DNA of 64,000 nucleotides, taken from contig UCFC01000034.1 in assembly GCA_900471515.1 (NCBI GenBank), positions 62,001-126,000 on the forward strand. Reading direction: 5' to 3'. A program made the translations under genes and the position numbers. Below, in pieces: positions 42,172 through 50,999 of the stretch (position 1 is the stretch's first letter; the number at the start of each line of letters is the position of its first letter). Origin of the DNA: Hyphomicrobiales bacterium (GTDB lineage: Bacteria > Pseudomonadota > Alphaproteobacteria > Rhizobiales > Rhizobiaceae). Under the pieces are notes generated by a model, which made no database searches, was not told where the DNA came from, and was given only the letters and a program-made list of their open reading frames with translations.

Positions 42172-44058
42172 TTATGTCGTCAAGTTCCTGTAGATCGCGG
42201 GCAGCGCGCTCGGCAATTTCGCAATGCTCGACACGAGCGCGAACCCCGATCTGCCGAAGATTGCCGGCAGGTAGTCGCCGGCGCTGCGATCCACCGTCAC
42301 GGCAAAGACCGCCTGTCCCCTGGCGCGCGCCTCCATAATGGCCTTGCGGCTGTCTTCGAGCGCAAAGCGGCCCTCGTAGTAATCGACGTCGTTGGGTTTG
42401 CCGTCGGTGAGAATGAGCAGCAGCTTCTTCCTGGCGCCGTCGCTTTCCAGCTGGCTGGATATGTGCCGGATGGCCGCTCCCATGCGGGTATAGTAGCCGG
42501 GCCTCAGGCCTGCGATACGGCCGGCGGTCCTGACCGAGAAAGTCTCGTCGAAATCCTTGATCGTATCGACGCGGACCCAGTCGCGCCGGCGCGATGTGAA
42601 GGTCTTGATGGAAAAGCGGTCGCCACAGGATTGCAGGCCGCGGGCAAGGACGTCGAGCGCCTGCATTTCGACGTCGAGAACCCTGCGGTTGTCGACCCAG
42701 GAGTCCGTCGACAGGGAGACATCGACAAGGATCGCGGTCGCAAGTTCGTGGCTTGCGGGGCGGGCGCTCGCATAGATGCGGTCATCCGGCTGGCCGGTGG
42801 CGATGAAGTCGATGCGGGAGCGGACGGCCGCTTCGAGATCGATCTGCTCGCCGTCGAGCTGAGCCCTTCGCAGCTCCCGCTTGGGGCGCAGCGTTTCGAA
42901 CTGGCGCCTGACCTTGCGCACGAGGGCGGCGTCGCTGACGATTGCCCGGTCCGTGTCGCCGGAGGGAGTGCCGGCCACGACGCGGCAGTGGTCGGCAAGA
43001 TACCGGCCCTTCCTGAAATCCCATTCCGGATAGACGAATTCTCCGTCTATCGTCGTCGGATCGACGGCCTCGGGCGACAGGTCCAGGTCGAAGTGAAATT
43101 TCGATTTCGGCCGTTCGCGCGTTTCGCTGAGCGTGATTTCCTCAAGCTCGTCAGCCGCCGAGGGGTCGTGCTCCTCGCCGTCATCGCTCGGGCGATCGAC
43201 ATTGACCATCTCCGCCATGGCGAGGATCTTTTCGAAGCGGTTCAAGACAAAGGGATCGCGCTTGCGGTCCTCGGCGTCGCGTCTGCGCGTCGCCTCGTGC
43301 GACGGCCGCGCCTGTTGGTCGTTACCTGCCTGATCGGATGGAAGGTCTTCGCGTTCGGATGGGCTGGTCTCGCCGCGTCCCCTGAAATCCGGCCAGACCG
43401 GCAAAGGCAGCATCGGCAGATAGCCGGCAGGGGCGGCGGTTATGGTCGGGCGGAGAATGTCGGGAAGGGGATGATGCAGGGGAACGGTGAGCGCCAGCTG
43501 GGCGAATTCCTCGATCCACCGTTCCGCCTGGGGAAGCGTGCCGCGCCTGCGGCAGCCAAGCAGCGCTTCCGTCAGCCGTGCGTAGCGCGCCGCCATGCCG
43601 GGAAAGCTGCGGATGACCAGTGCGGCGTTCTTGCGGCCTGTCTCGATCCGCCAGAGATCGGCGAGGGCCGGGTCGGCAGGGGGCGCAACGCATGGCGCGG
43701 CCGCCACATAGGCGGCCAGCCAGAAATAGAGATCCCGGTTGAGCGAGCGCTCCTCGAAGAAATCGATAGCGGCAGGCAGGTGGATTGCCGTGTCGTCCCA
43801 GCTCGGATGGTCCGACCGTTCCTCGCCGAGGCCGATGACCTGTCTGAGGCGCAGCCGGTGCATCGACGTTTTCTGCCGTGCTCGCTGGATCTGCAGCGTA
43901 GGGTCGCCGCCGAACGCCCTGAAGCAGACGGCAAGCTGCGGCCTGAGTTCGGCAAGGTGAACGGCTTCTGCCGGATGGTGCGGCCATGAGCTGGTGTCAC
44001 CGACCAGCCGATGCCAGGCGCGTCCTACCGTCTCTTCGAGTTCCAGGAATTCCAGCAT
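42172..44058 (-). CDS. norD: NorD, NO-reductase maturation protein with VWA domain
   Basis: 628 residues. The C-terminal von Willebrand A domain has the metal-ion site DVSLSTDSW and later ILTDGKPND. The N-terminal half is helical. NorD works with the AAA+ protein NorQ to insert the non-heme iron into NorB. It starts 7 nt after norQ and ends the norCBQD operon. Confidence 0.94.
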   Translation of the reverse strand: MLEFLELEETVGRAWHRLVGDTSSWPHHPAEAVHLAELRPQLAVCFRAFGGDPTLQIQRARQKTSMHRLRLRQVIGLGEERSDHPSWDDTAIHLPAAIDFFEERSLNRDLYFWLAAYVAAAPCVAPPADPALADLWRIETGRKNAALVIRSFPGMAARYARLTEALLGCRRRGTLPQAERWIEEFAQLALTVPLHHPLPDILRPTITAAPAGYLPMLPLPVWPDFRGRGETSPSEREDLPSDQAGNDQQARPSHEATRRRDAEDRKRDPFVLNRFEKILAMAEMVNVDRPSDDGEEHDPSAADELEEITLSETRERPKSKFHFDLDLSPEAVDPTTIDGEFVYPEWDFRKGRYLADHCRVVAGTPSGDTDRAIVSDAALVRKVRRQFETLRPKRELRRAQLDGEQIDLEAAVRSRIDFIATGQPDDRIYASARPASHELATAILVDVSLSTDSWVDNRRVLDVEMQALDVLARGLQSCGDRFSIKTFTSRRRDWVRVDTIKDFDETFSVRTAGRIAGLRPGYYTRMGAAIRHISSQLESDGARKKLLLILTDGKPNDVDYYEGRFALEDSRKAIMEARARGQAVFAVTVDRSAGDYLPAIFGRSGFALVSSIAKLPSALPAIYRNLTT

Positions 44059-44065
44059 GCTTCAC

Positions 44066-44878
44066 CTATCCGATCGCGGCTCTGGCAACCTCGACGAGGG
44101 CGGCCTTGACGTCCGGTTCGTCCGTCAGCGGCTCTATGATGGCGGCGCGCACGGCATCGATCGCCGGCAGGCCGGCGTCGATAAGCGAGGCGCAATAGAT
44201 GAGCAGGCGGGTCGAGACACCTTCTTCGAGATCCTGGCCCTTGAGCGCGCGCAGGCGCCGGGCGAGTTCGACAAGCGGTGCGACCCTGGCCTCGGCAAGG
44301 CCGCTTTCCAGGGACACGGTGGCAATCTCCCGTTCGGGCGGCAGGAAGTCGAATTCGATCGACACGAACCGCTGCCGGGTGCTGGGCTTCAGCGCCTTCA
44401 TCAGGTTCTGGTACCCGGGATTGTAGGAGACGATCACCATGAATCCCGGACCGGCTTCCAGGACTTCGCCGGTCCGTTCGAGCGGCAGGATGCGCCGGTC
44501 GTCCGTCAACGGGTGGAGAACCACGCTCACGTCCTTGCGTGCCTCGACGATTTCATCGAGGTAGCAGATGCCGCCGTCCCGAACGGCCTTGGTGAGCGGC
44601 CCGTCCATCCAGACCGTTTCCCCGCCCTTGAGAAGGTAGCGGCCGGTAAGATCGGCGGCGGTCAGGTCGTCGTGGCAGGAGACGGTCGACAGGGGCAGGC
44701 CGAGACGGGCGGCCATATGCTGCACGAAGCGTGTCTTGCCGCAGCCGGTCGGCCCCTTCAGCAGGATCGGGAGTTGTCGCGTCCATGCGTGCTCGAAGAG
44801 TGCGCATTCGTTCCCCTGAGGCGTGTAATGCGGGATCTCGACATCGGGATTAAGCGGATGGTTGAAGGCTATCGTCAT
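44066..44878 (-). CDS. norQ: NorQ, MoxR-type AAA+ ATPase
   Basis: 270 residues. Walker A LKGPTGCGKT near residue 40, Walker B GGICYLDEI near residue 103, and sensor stretch FMVIVSYNPGYQ. Together with NorD it activates NO reductase. The ATG at 44878 is chosen over GTG at 44881; GGAGAA lies before it. 27 nt after norB. Confidence 0.95.
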   Translation of the reverse strand: MTIAFNHPLNPDVEIPHYTPQGNECALFEHAWTRQLPILLKGPTGCGKTRFVQHMAARLGLPLSTVSCHDDLTAADLTGRYLLKGGETVWMDGPLTKAVRDGGICYLDEIVEARKDVSVVLHPLTDDRRILPLERTGEVLEAGPGFMVIVSYNPGYQNLMKALKPSTRQRFVSIEFDFLPPEREIATVSLESGLAEARVAPLVELARRLRALKGQDLEEGVSTRLLIYCASLIDAGLPAIDAVRAAIIEPLTDEPDVKAALVEVARAAIG

Positions 44879-44905
44879 CACTGTTCTCCAGGAAAATGGC
44901 CCGCC

Positions 44906-46246
44906 TCATTCGGCGGGCTGGGCCACCGGGCTCGGGATGCGCGTCCGTCCGGGAACGAGCAGCGACCAGATGAACATCAGGGCGCTGATGAATACGAAGA
45001 TGCCGGAGCCAAGTCTGACCCAATAGAAGAGAGCAAGCTGGTCCTGGACCTCCATGTAGGACTCGCCGAGCACCCGCTGCAGGTGCACCTGGATGATGCC
45101 GGCGAAGGTGAGCGCGAAGGTCATGACCGACATGGCGGTGCACATGATCCAGAAACTGGCGATCGACAGCCATTGATTATAGGGCGCGCGGCCGCGGATC
45201 TGCGGGACGGCATAGGCCATGGCCGCAAGGTTGAGCATCACATAGGCGCCGAAGAAGGCCAGATGCCCGTGCGCTGCGGTGATCTGCGTGCCGTGGGTAT
45301 AATAGTTGACCGACGACAGCGTATGCAGGAAGCCCCAGACGCCGGCGCCGAAGAAGGCCATGACCGAGCATCCGAGCGACCAGAGAAGGGCAGCCCGGTT
45401 TTCATGCTTGCGGCCGGCGCGCCAGGTCATGACGAAGGTGAACACGACCATGGTGAAGAAGGGGGCCACTTCGAGCGTCGAGAAAAGCGATCCGATCCAC
45501 TGCCAGTAACCGGGCGCGCCGATCCAGTAATAGTGGTGGCCGGTGCCGAGGATCCCGGAAAACAGCGCCAGTCCGATGATGACGTAGAGCCACTTTTCGA
45601 CCACTTCCCGGTCGATGCCGTTCAGCTTGATCATCAGGAAGGCGAGAACCGACGCCATGATCAGCTCCCAGACGCCCTCGACCCACAGATGGACGACATA
45701 CCACCAGTACATCTTGTCGAGCGCCAGATTGATCGGGTTGTAGAAGGCGAAGAGGAAGAAGATCGCAACGCCCCAAAGGCCGAACAGCAGGATGTTGGTG
45801 ATCGTCGTCTTGCGCCCCTTGAGCGCGGTCATGGTGACGTTGAAAAGGAACATCAGCGCCACGATCACGATCCCGACCTTGATGGCGAAGGGCTGTTCCA
45901 GAAATTCGCGGCCTTCATGAATATGGAAGAGATATCCGACGACGGCGACTGCCGCTGCGATCAGGAAAATCCAGAACTGCGCGATTGCGATCCTGGTGCT
46001 GTAAAGCTCGGTTTCGCATTCTTCCGGCAGCAGGAAGTAGGTCGTTCCCATGAAGCCCATGAGCAGCCAGACGATCAGCGCATTGGTATGGATCATGCGC
46101 ACGATGTTGAAGGGCAGCTCGACGGATAGTGTATTGGGCAGCACGTAGATGGTGCCGGCCAGCACGCCGAACAGGAGCTGGGCCATAAACAGGCCGAGAG
46201 CGCCGTAGAAATAGAGCATTGCGATGCTCTGGGTCTTGTATTTCAT
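44906..46246 (-). CDS. norB: NorB, nitric oxide reductase large subunit
   Basis: 446 residues, 12 membrane helices. Heme and iron ligands are in MIHTNALIVWLLMGFMG, WWYVVHLWVEGVWE, GTGHHYYWIG and HGHLAFFGAYVMLNLAA-type segments. It makes N2O from two NO at a heme b3-FeB site, taking electrons from NorC. 18 nt after norC. Confidence 0.97.
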   Translation of the reverse strand: MKYKTQSIAMLYFYGALGLFMAQLLFGVLAGTIYVLPNTLSVELPFNIVRMIHTNALIVWLLMGFMGTTYFLLPEECETELYSTRIAIAQFWIFLIAAAVAVVGYLFHIHEGREFLEQPFAIKVGIVIVALMFLFNVTMTALKGRKTTITNILLFGLWGVAIFFLFAFYNPINLALDKMYWWYVVHLWVEGVWELIMASVLAFLMIKLNGIDREVVEKWLYVIIGLALFSGILGTGHHYYWIGAPGYWQWIGSLFSTLEVAPFFTMVVFTFVMTWRAGRKHENRAALLWSLGCSVMAFFGAGVWGFLHTLSSVNYYTHGTQITAAHGHLAFFGAYVMLNLAAMAYAVPQIRGRAPYNQWLSIASFWIMCTAMSVMTFALTFAGIIQVHLQRVLGESYMEVQDQLALFYWVRLGSGIFVFISALMFIWSLLVPGRTRIPSPVAQPAE

Positions 46247-46264
46247 GTCTATATCCTCTCGCTG

Positions 46265-46717
46265 TCAGCCGGCCTGGTTCGGGGGCCAGTTCTGGGTGTT
46301 GGTCTTGCTGACCCATTCGAGGAAGTCGGCGAGGTCATCGACCTCCTGGTCCGTCAGATTGAACTGCGGCATCTGCCGCCGGCCTTCGATGCCGGAGGGC
46401 TGCGCCGCCATCCATGCGTGAAGCGCCTCGCGGGCACTGGCCGGGTCCTTGTCTCCGCCCCAGCGGATCCAGACGTTCGACAGTTCCGGCGCGAAATAGG
46501 CGCCCTCGCCGTCGAGCGTATGGCAGTTGATACAGGCGTTCTTTTCCCAGATATGTTTTCCGCGGGCGACGCTTTCCGTCAGGGTCGCCTCGTTGGTGGA
46601 AACCGTGCGGATGTAATAGTGACTGTGGGCGGTGAGGCCCACGAATATGGCGAAGAAGAATGCAGACCCGCCGTAGAACACGTTGCGGGCCGCGGTTTTT
46701 GTCAGGCGTTCAGCCAT
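46265..46717 (-). CDS. norC: NorC, nitric oxide reductase cytochrome c subunit
   Basis: 150 residues. One N-terminal membrane helix (NVFYGGSAFFFAIFVGL), then a single heme c motif CINCH near residue 61, with a distal Met likely in RRQMPQ. Electron entry subunit for NorB. A TTGCT-N4-CGCAA site lies 98 nt upstream, giving norCBQD its own promoter. Confidence 0.96.
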   Translation of the reverse strand: MAERLTKTAARNVFYGGSAFFFAIFVGLTAHSHYYIRTVSTNEATLTESVARGKHIWEKNACINCHTLDGEGAYFAPELSNVWIRWGGDKDPASAREALHAWMAAQPSGIEGRRQMPQFNLTDQEVDDLADFLEWVSKTNTQNWPPNQAG

Positions 46718-46815
46718 CGATCATCCTTTCATGTCAGTGGCGATGCCGCCGTGACGTCGGAAATCGAGCCAGCGGGCTCGTCGGAAGGGAATGGCGGAAA
46801 TCGGCCGCAAGCTCT

Positions 46816-46829
46816 TTGCTCATTCGCAA
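46816..46829. promoter_or_regulatory. NnrR-type site before norC
   Basis: TTGCTCATTCGCAA (TTGCT-N4-CGCAA), 98 nt upstream of norC. Confidence 0.65.
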
Positions 46830-46907
46830 GCAAACCGGCGAATGTCGCCAGGGCGGCAAGCCATATGCCGCCTGCAGGCGCCTTGACTTCCAAAGTCGGT
46901 GCAGGCG

Positions 46908-47189
46908 TCAGACAGACAGTTGCAGGGCGGAGCGGGCAACGGCGATCAGCAGCACGAATGCCGCCCAGGACCATAAGGCGGCGCTCAACGGTGTCCTGGC
47001 CCCGCGAAGCCCGAGAAAATCCAGCACGACGAGCCGGACCTTGATGACGGCAATCGTGGCGATCACGACCGCTGCCAATGCAGGCAACACGCCGTGCGGC
47101 AGGGCGCGGGTCACGACGAACATGCTGCCCGTCAGAGCAAGGAGCAGCAGCAGCGCGCGCGAGCAATTCGGATGGTCGGGACGTTTCAT
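46908..47189 (-). CDS. norF: NorF, small membrane protein
   Basis: 93 residues with three membrane helices (RALLLLLALTGSMFVV, LPALAAVVIATIAVIKVRLV, LWSWAAFVLLIAVA). The pattern IKVRLVVLDFLGLR is typical of NorF (cytochrome c oxidase subunit IV-like). NorE and NorF raise NO reductase activity. It overlaps norE by 4 nt. Confidence 0.88.
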   Translation of the reverse strand: MKRPDHPNCSRALLLLLALTGSMFVVTRALPHGVLPALAAVVIATIAVIKVRLVVLDFLGLRGARTPLSAALWSWAAFVLLIAVARSALQLSV

Positions 47190-47728
47190 AGCAGGTAGAT
47201 GACCGGAAACATGACGAGCCAGACAATGTCGATCACATGCCAGAGCGTGCTGATCAGATGGACGTTTTCGCGCGTCGGGAAGACCGAGACCAGAATGAGG
47301 ATCATCGATCCGAATGCCACATGCGTCAGGTGAAATCCGGTGATGAGCAGATAGAGCTGCGAGAACGGATCGCCGGACAGAAGCGAAGCGCCTTCGAGCG
47401 CATATTCCACACATTTGAGCCCGACGAAGACAATCCCTCCCAGTGCCGCCGCAAGCAGCATCAGTCGGCGGCGAGAGGTCGTGTTCTGTTCGCCGGACCT
47501 GGCTGTAAACCAGCCGCTTGCCAGAAGCACGACCGTGTTGACGACCGGCAGAGTGTGATGAAGCCTCGCCTTGCCGGCAGCGAATGTTTCCGGATGCAAC
47601 ATGGAGGCAACGACGAAGGCGGTCAGCAGCGCCCCGAAGGCAACGAGCTCGCTCCAGGCGAGGATCCATACCAGCAGGTCGCCGTTCTCCGTATCGCGCG
47701 TCTCGCGGCTTGAGGTCATCAAGGTCAT
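47186..47728 (-). CDS. norE: NorE, cytochrome oxidase subunit III-like protein
   Basis: 180 residues, five membrane helices, like heme-copper oxidase subunit III (LVWILAWSELVAFGALLTAF; ITGFHLTHVAFGSMIL; YWHVIDIVW-like end LWHVIDIVWLVMFPVIYLL). Assists NO reductase. Start uncertain between 47728 and 47719; neither has a strong ribosome site. Site 34 nt upstream. Confidence 0.9.
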   Translation of the reverse strand: MTLMTSSRETRDTENGDLLVWILAWSELVAFGALLTAFVVASMLHPETFAAGKARLHHTLPVVNTVVLLASGWFTARSGEQNTTSRRRLMLLAAALGGIVFVGLKCVEYALEGASLLSGDPFSQLYLLITGFHLTHVAFGSMILILVSVFPTRENVHLISTLWHVIDIVWLVMFPVIYLL

Positions 47729-47762
47729 GCGTCGTGCATAGGGTGCCGTCGGGCGCCCGTCT

Positions 47763-47776
47763 TTGTGAAACCGCAA
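47763..47776. promoter_or_regulatory. NnrR-type site before norE
   Basis: Read towards norE: TTGCGGTTTCACAA, an exact TTGCG-N4-CACAA, 34 nt from the start at 47728. Confidence 0.75.
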
Positions 47777-47825
47777 ACAGAAGGTCGTCGCCTGCGGACG
47801 GCCGCTCGTCGAGCGGGGGGCCTCT

Positions 47826-47839
47826 TTGACCGATCTCAA
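47826..47839. promoter_or_regulatory. FNR/FixK-like site before the small membrane gene
   Basis: TTGACCGATCTCAA, in the longer near-palindrome CTTTGACCGATCTCAAAG; 48 nt before the start at 47888. Confidence 0.55.
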
Positions 47840-47887
47840 AGAAGCGTTCGCGGCGCCCGGCTATTGTGCGCTCACAAAGGAGACCCC

Positions 47888-48043
47888 ATGAGCGACGCGC
47901 AAATCGGACTTTCGATCGCAACACCTGTCATCGTGATCTTCGCGATTACGCTCTATCGGATGGGCGTGCTCCAGCGCACCGGTGTCGTCACCGCGGTCAT
48001 CGCCGCCATTGCCATTGCCGCGAGCCTGTTCCTCCAGCGCTGA
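47888..48043 (+). CDS. 51-residue membrane protein
   Basis: MSDAQIGLSIATPVIVIFAI begins a protein with two membrane helices and a basic turn (YRMGVLQRTG). AAAGGAGA lies 6 nt before the ATG, a strong ribosome site. It is divergent from norE, with sites for both in between. Size and look are like small subunits of respiratory oxidases, but no family is recognised. Confidence 0.6.
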   Translation: MSDAQIGLSIATPVIVIFAITLYRMGVLQRTGVVTAVIAAIAIAASLFLQR

Positions 48044-48103
48044 ACGACGCATCACGCGATATTCTGCCATGCCCGATGGACGGCGTTGCCGCACGGTCGC
48101 GGC

Positions 48104-49690
48104 CTAGCTGCCGGCTTCTGACGGGAAATTGCCTTCGAGATGGACGAGATTGAAGTCGTCGATCAATATCTGTACGTCCACGCTCCAGCCGGCCATGTCA
48201 GAAAGCGGCAGGCTGGTTGCCGTCCATGTGCCGTCTGCGGCACTCGTCAGCCTGTACTTGAGAGGTTCGATCCCACGTGCGGCGCTGCGCAGGCTGAGAG
48301 AGACGCTTCGCGGCCGTATCGGATCGAATTGCGGGCTCATGATCGAAACCTGGACGTCAACCGTACCGTCGGGCCGGGGTGCCGTTTCGAGCTCGGCCAT
48401 TGCTTTCTGCCCATGCAGATGAAGCGACATTGCCGGATGCACATGCGCATACTGATATTGTCCGGGACCTGCGAAGCGCCACAGTGAGGCCGTTGCCACG
48501 ATCAACAGCGCCAGCGCGATCTCTCCGCCGATGCTCCAGCCCAGTCTGCGCCGCGCAGCAGGGTTTCCGGCGAGCGCCGGGGCGGTCAGCCAGAACCGAT
48601 TGTAGAGCGCCAGCATGCACAGAACCGCGACAAGGCCGATCTTGACTGCCAGAATGCGCGCAAACAGCGACGACCACGCCAGGTCGACGCGGGGAATTTC
48701 CATGACGGCATGCAGCAGTCCCGCCAGCAGCATCAGGACGAAGGGAGCGGGGATCAGCTGCGAGAAGATCCGCAGCGGCCGCCGGCCCCCAGCGGAGCGG
48801 CTGAGGCGCAGGAGCGGCGGCAGGCTTCCGATCCAGAAAAGCATGACGGCAGCGTGCAGGAAGATCGATGCCTGCGCGATGAGGCGGGGCTGCGCCATGG
48901 AACTGTGGCCGGTCAGCGTAAAGGCGAAGGAGGCAAGGACCAGGGCCGCGGCAGACGCCATCCGCGCCGAGCGCAGACGCAGCGGCAGGAGCGCAAGCAC
49001 AATCGCCGCAAGCGTAAGACATTGGGCAGTCCCCGTCCGGTCGGAGAAAGCCTGAGCGATCGGCTCCGGTCCGGCCCAGACGAGGCCCGCGCCGATATCG
49101 TCCAGCCCCTGAAGATAGAGCCGTGCCAGGACGAAGACGATTGCGACCGCTGCCAGGGTAGGGGAGCCGGCGCGCATGCTTGCCGGATCGAGCCAGCGAT
49201 TGAAAAATGCGCCTCCGACGACGGCTGCGACGGCGAGCGTCGCGCCCATATTGCCGAACCAGATGGCGGCAAGCAGTGCCTCCGATGGCGTCTCGGAAAC
49301 ATTTCCGGAGCGTGCCGACGGTTTGCCGACATGAAAGACGATGGAGCCGCCGACCGGATGCCCGTCTTCCGACGCCACCCTGTAGCTGACGATCACCGTC
49401 CCGTCTGCGAGCGGACCGGGTATCGGCACGGCGATTTCGGCGCCAGTCGGATTGGCCGAAAGCTCCTTGGCCGCTCCGTCGGGCGCGACCATTCCGAGGC
49501 GAATGACCCTGACCGTTTCGTTAAAACGCAGCAGGACCTTTTCCGGCGCGACGGCGACAATGGCGCCGTTCGCAGGAAAGGATGCGGTCAGGACGGCGTG
49601 GGCGTCAGCTCCTGCCGCCATGACCATGAGCAACCCCGCTGCACGCGCGAGAAGGCAGAAAGCGGCCCATAGTGGAAAATTCCGTGCCAT
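48104..49690 (-). CDS. CopC-CopD-YtkA fusion, copper import/delivery protein
   Basis: 528 residues in three parts, like YcnJ of Bacillus. Signal peptide, then a CopC domain (HAVLTASFPANG at its start, EDGHPVGGSIVFHVG at its end) with copper-binding His. Then about eight membrane helices of CopD (FTLTGHSSM, FLHAAVMLFWIGSLPPLL). Last a periplasmic FixH/YtkA-like domain (ISMSP-like SIMSPQFDP, WSVDVQILIDDFN). It likely brings copper into or across the membrane for NirK, NosZ and cbb3. Follows the YcnI gene. Confidence 0.82.
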   Translation of the reverse strand: MARNFPLWAAFCLLARAAGLLMVMAAGADAHAVLTASFPANGAIVAVAPEKVLLRFNETVRVIRLGMVAPDGAAKELSANPTGAEIAVPIPGPLADGTVIVSYRVASEDGHPVGGSIVFHVGKPSARSGNVSETPSEALLAAIWFGNMGATLAVAAVVGGAFFNRWLDPASMRAGSPTLAAVAIVFVLARLYLQGLDDIGAGLVWAGPEPIAQAFSDRTGTAQCLTLAAIVLALLPLRLRSARMASAAALVLASFAFTLTGHSSMAQPRLIAQASIFLHAAVMLFWIGSLPPLLRLSRSAGGRRPLRIFSQLIPAPFVLMLLAGLLHAVMEIPRVDLAWSSLFARILAVKIGLVAVLCMLALYNRFWLTAPALAGNPAARRRLGWSIGGEIALALLIVATASLWRFAGPGQYQYAHVHPAMSLHLHGQKAMAELETAPRPDGTVDVQVSIMSPQFDPIRPRSVSLSLRSAARGIEPLKYRLTSAADGTWTATSLPLSDMAGWSVDVQILIDDFNLVHLEGNFPSEAGS

Positions 49691-49725
49691 GGGCGATGAC
49701 CTTCCGGGCTCGTCTCGGCCGCGCT

Positions 49726-50253
49726 TCAGGAATGGGGTTTGGCGACGACGTCGAAGAACGGCGCCGGGGTCTCGTAATCGTCGGAGGTCTTGCCGGCAGC
49801 GGGAATGTCGATCCAGCGCTCGACCGCGCCTTCGGCGCATTCCTGGACGACGGGAACATATATGCGCGTAGACGCAGGCAGCTCCTTGGCGACCGTGGCG
49901 CGAAATACGAATTCATCATATTCGTCGTCGGCAAGCGAGCCGCCCTGCCATACGATCTCGGTCACGCCTTCCTTGACCTGCTCTCCGTAGAGATCGTAGC
50001 TTTTTTCGAAGGGGCCGCGGATTTTTTCCAGCGTCCAGCCCGTCTTCGGCATGGGCTTGGCCGACAGCAGCCCTTCGGGGATCTTCACCCGGATCCTGAC
50101 GGTTGCCTTGCCTTCGCAGCCGTGACCGACGCGCAGCACAGCCTTGTAAGCCTTGCCCGATACCGCCTCGGTCTGCTCGAGCGTGATGTGAGCCTGCGCC
50201 GATCCGGCAAGGCAAAGCATGCCTGCTGCGGCGAGCGCAAAGTGTCTGATCAT
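49726..50253 (-). CDS. YcnI-like copper-binding protein (DUF1775)
   Basis: 175 residues. Signal peptide ending AQA, so that the mature protein begins with His (HITLEQTEAV), the copper-binding histidine of YcnI proteins. GHGCEGKATVRIRVKIPEG and KTGWTLE are family segments. It is thought to bind copper and pass it to the CopC-CopD partner. 35 nt ahead of the fusion gene on the same strand. Confidence 0.85.
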   Translation of the reverse strand: MIRHFALAAAGMLCLAGSAQAHITLEQTEAVSGKAYKAVLRVGHGCEGKATVRIRVKIPEGLLSAKPMPKTGWTLEKIRGPFEKSYDLYGEQVKEGVTEIVWQGGSLADDEYDEFVFRATVAKELPASTRIYVPVVQECAEGAVERWIDIPAAGKTSDDYETPAPFFDVVAKPHS

Positions 50254-50323
50254 GACATGTCTCCCGGTCCGCAGGTGGGGCGCAGGCCGCCGCCACCTGT
50301 GAGAACCTCTATGGTTGCGTGAC

Positions 50324-50776
50324 TTACTGCGTCACCTGAGTGATCTGCGCGAGGGCTGCGTCAAGGCGCTTGCGCACCATGTTCGGAACCTTGGCGGTCT
50401 TGATGGCTTCGAGGTTGGTGGGATTGTCGCCGACCTGGATCAGCACCACCATGCCCATGCCGGCGTGCGGCGTGCATTTGATGACATAGGCGCCGGGGAC
50501 GTCGAGCTTGGCCTGGAACTGTTCGCTGGGCTTGGACTTGAACTCGGCTGCCCCATCCGGAATAAGACCCTTGTAGGTCTCGGCATTGTGGCTCTTGTCG
50601 GTGGGCACGAAGGTAACGGTGTCGCCGGGTGCGACCTTGACGAATCCCGGCTCGAAAACCATTGCGCCGTCAGCGCCCTTGTTGAGCATCTGGATCTGAT
50701 GGTCGGCCGCCATGAGCGGCGCTGTCGATGCCATCAGAACCGCCGCGGCAGCGATCAGTCCAAATTTCAGACGCAT
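50324..50776 (-). CDS. paz: Pseudoazurin, blue copper electron carrier
   Basis: 150 residues with signal peptide (cut at MAA, about residue 24). Type 1 copper ligands are visible: His in DKSHNAETYKG and Cys, His, Met in CTPHAGMGM. It carries electrons from the bc1 complex to NirK and possibly NosZ. A TTGAT-N4-GTCAA site is 72 nt upstream. The start is set by the signal peptide. Confidence 0.93.
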   Translation of the reverse strand: MRLKFGLIAAAAVLMASTAPLMAADHQIQMLNKGADGAMVFEPGFVKVAPGDTVTFVPTDKSHNAETYKGLIPDGAAEFKSKPSEQFQAKLDVPGAYVIKCTPHAGMGMVVLIQVGDNPTNLEAIKTAKVPNMVRKRLDAALAQITQVTQ

Positions 50777-50848
50777 TGCATTTCTCCTATCGTTCGGGGC
50801 CGATCTTGGCCTCGGCCGCGGTTTTAGGGCATGCAGGCGGCTCACTCT

Positions 50849-50862
50849 TTGATGTCCGTCAA
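50849..50862. promoter_or_regulatory. FNR/FixK-type site before pseudoazurin
   Basis: TTGATGTCCGTCAA (TTGAT-N4-GTCAA), 72 nt upstream of the pseudoazurin start. Confidence 0.75.
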
Positions 50863-50999
50863 ATTGGCTGCGCCTATTCGAGCGACAGGCGGCCCTCCCG
50901 GCCTGGCTTCGGCAACCGGAAAGACAGGCAGCCGGCCGCGGAACCGTCACAGGCTCCGGCAGGCGGCCGGATCGCAGGAATGATTGGGGAAGACCCGCG

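Noticed and set aside
43994..46129. 711-codon plus-strand frame opposite norB and norQ
   Set aside because: Antisense shadow of norB, norQ and norD; composition full of His/Asp/Gly typical of GC-rich reverse frames, with no family likeness.
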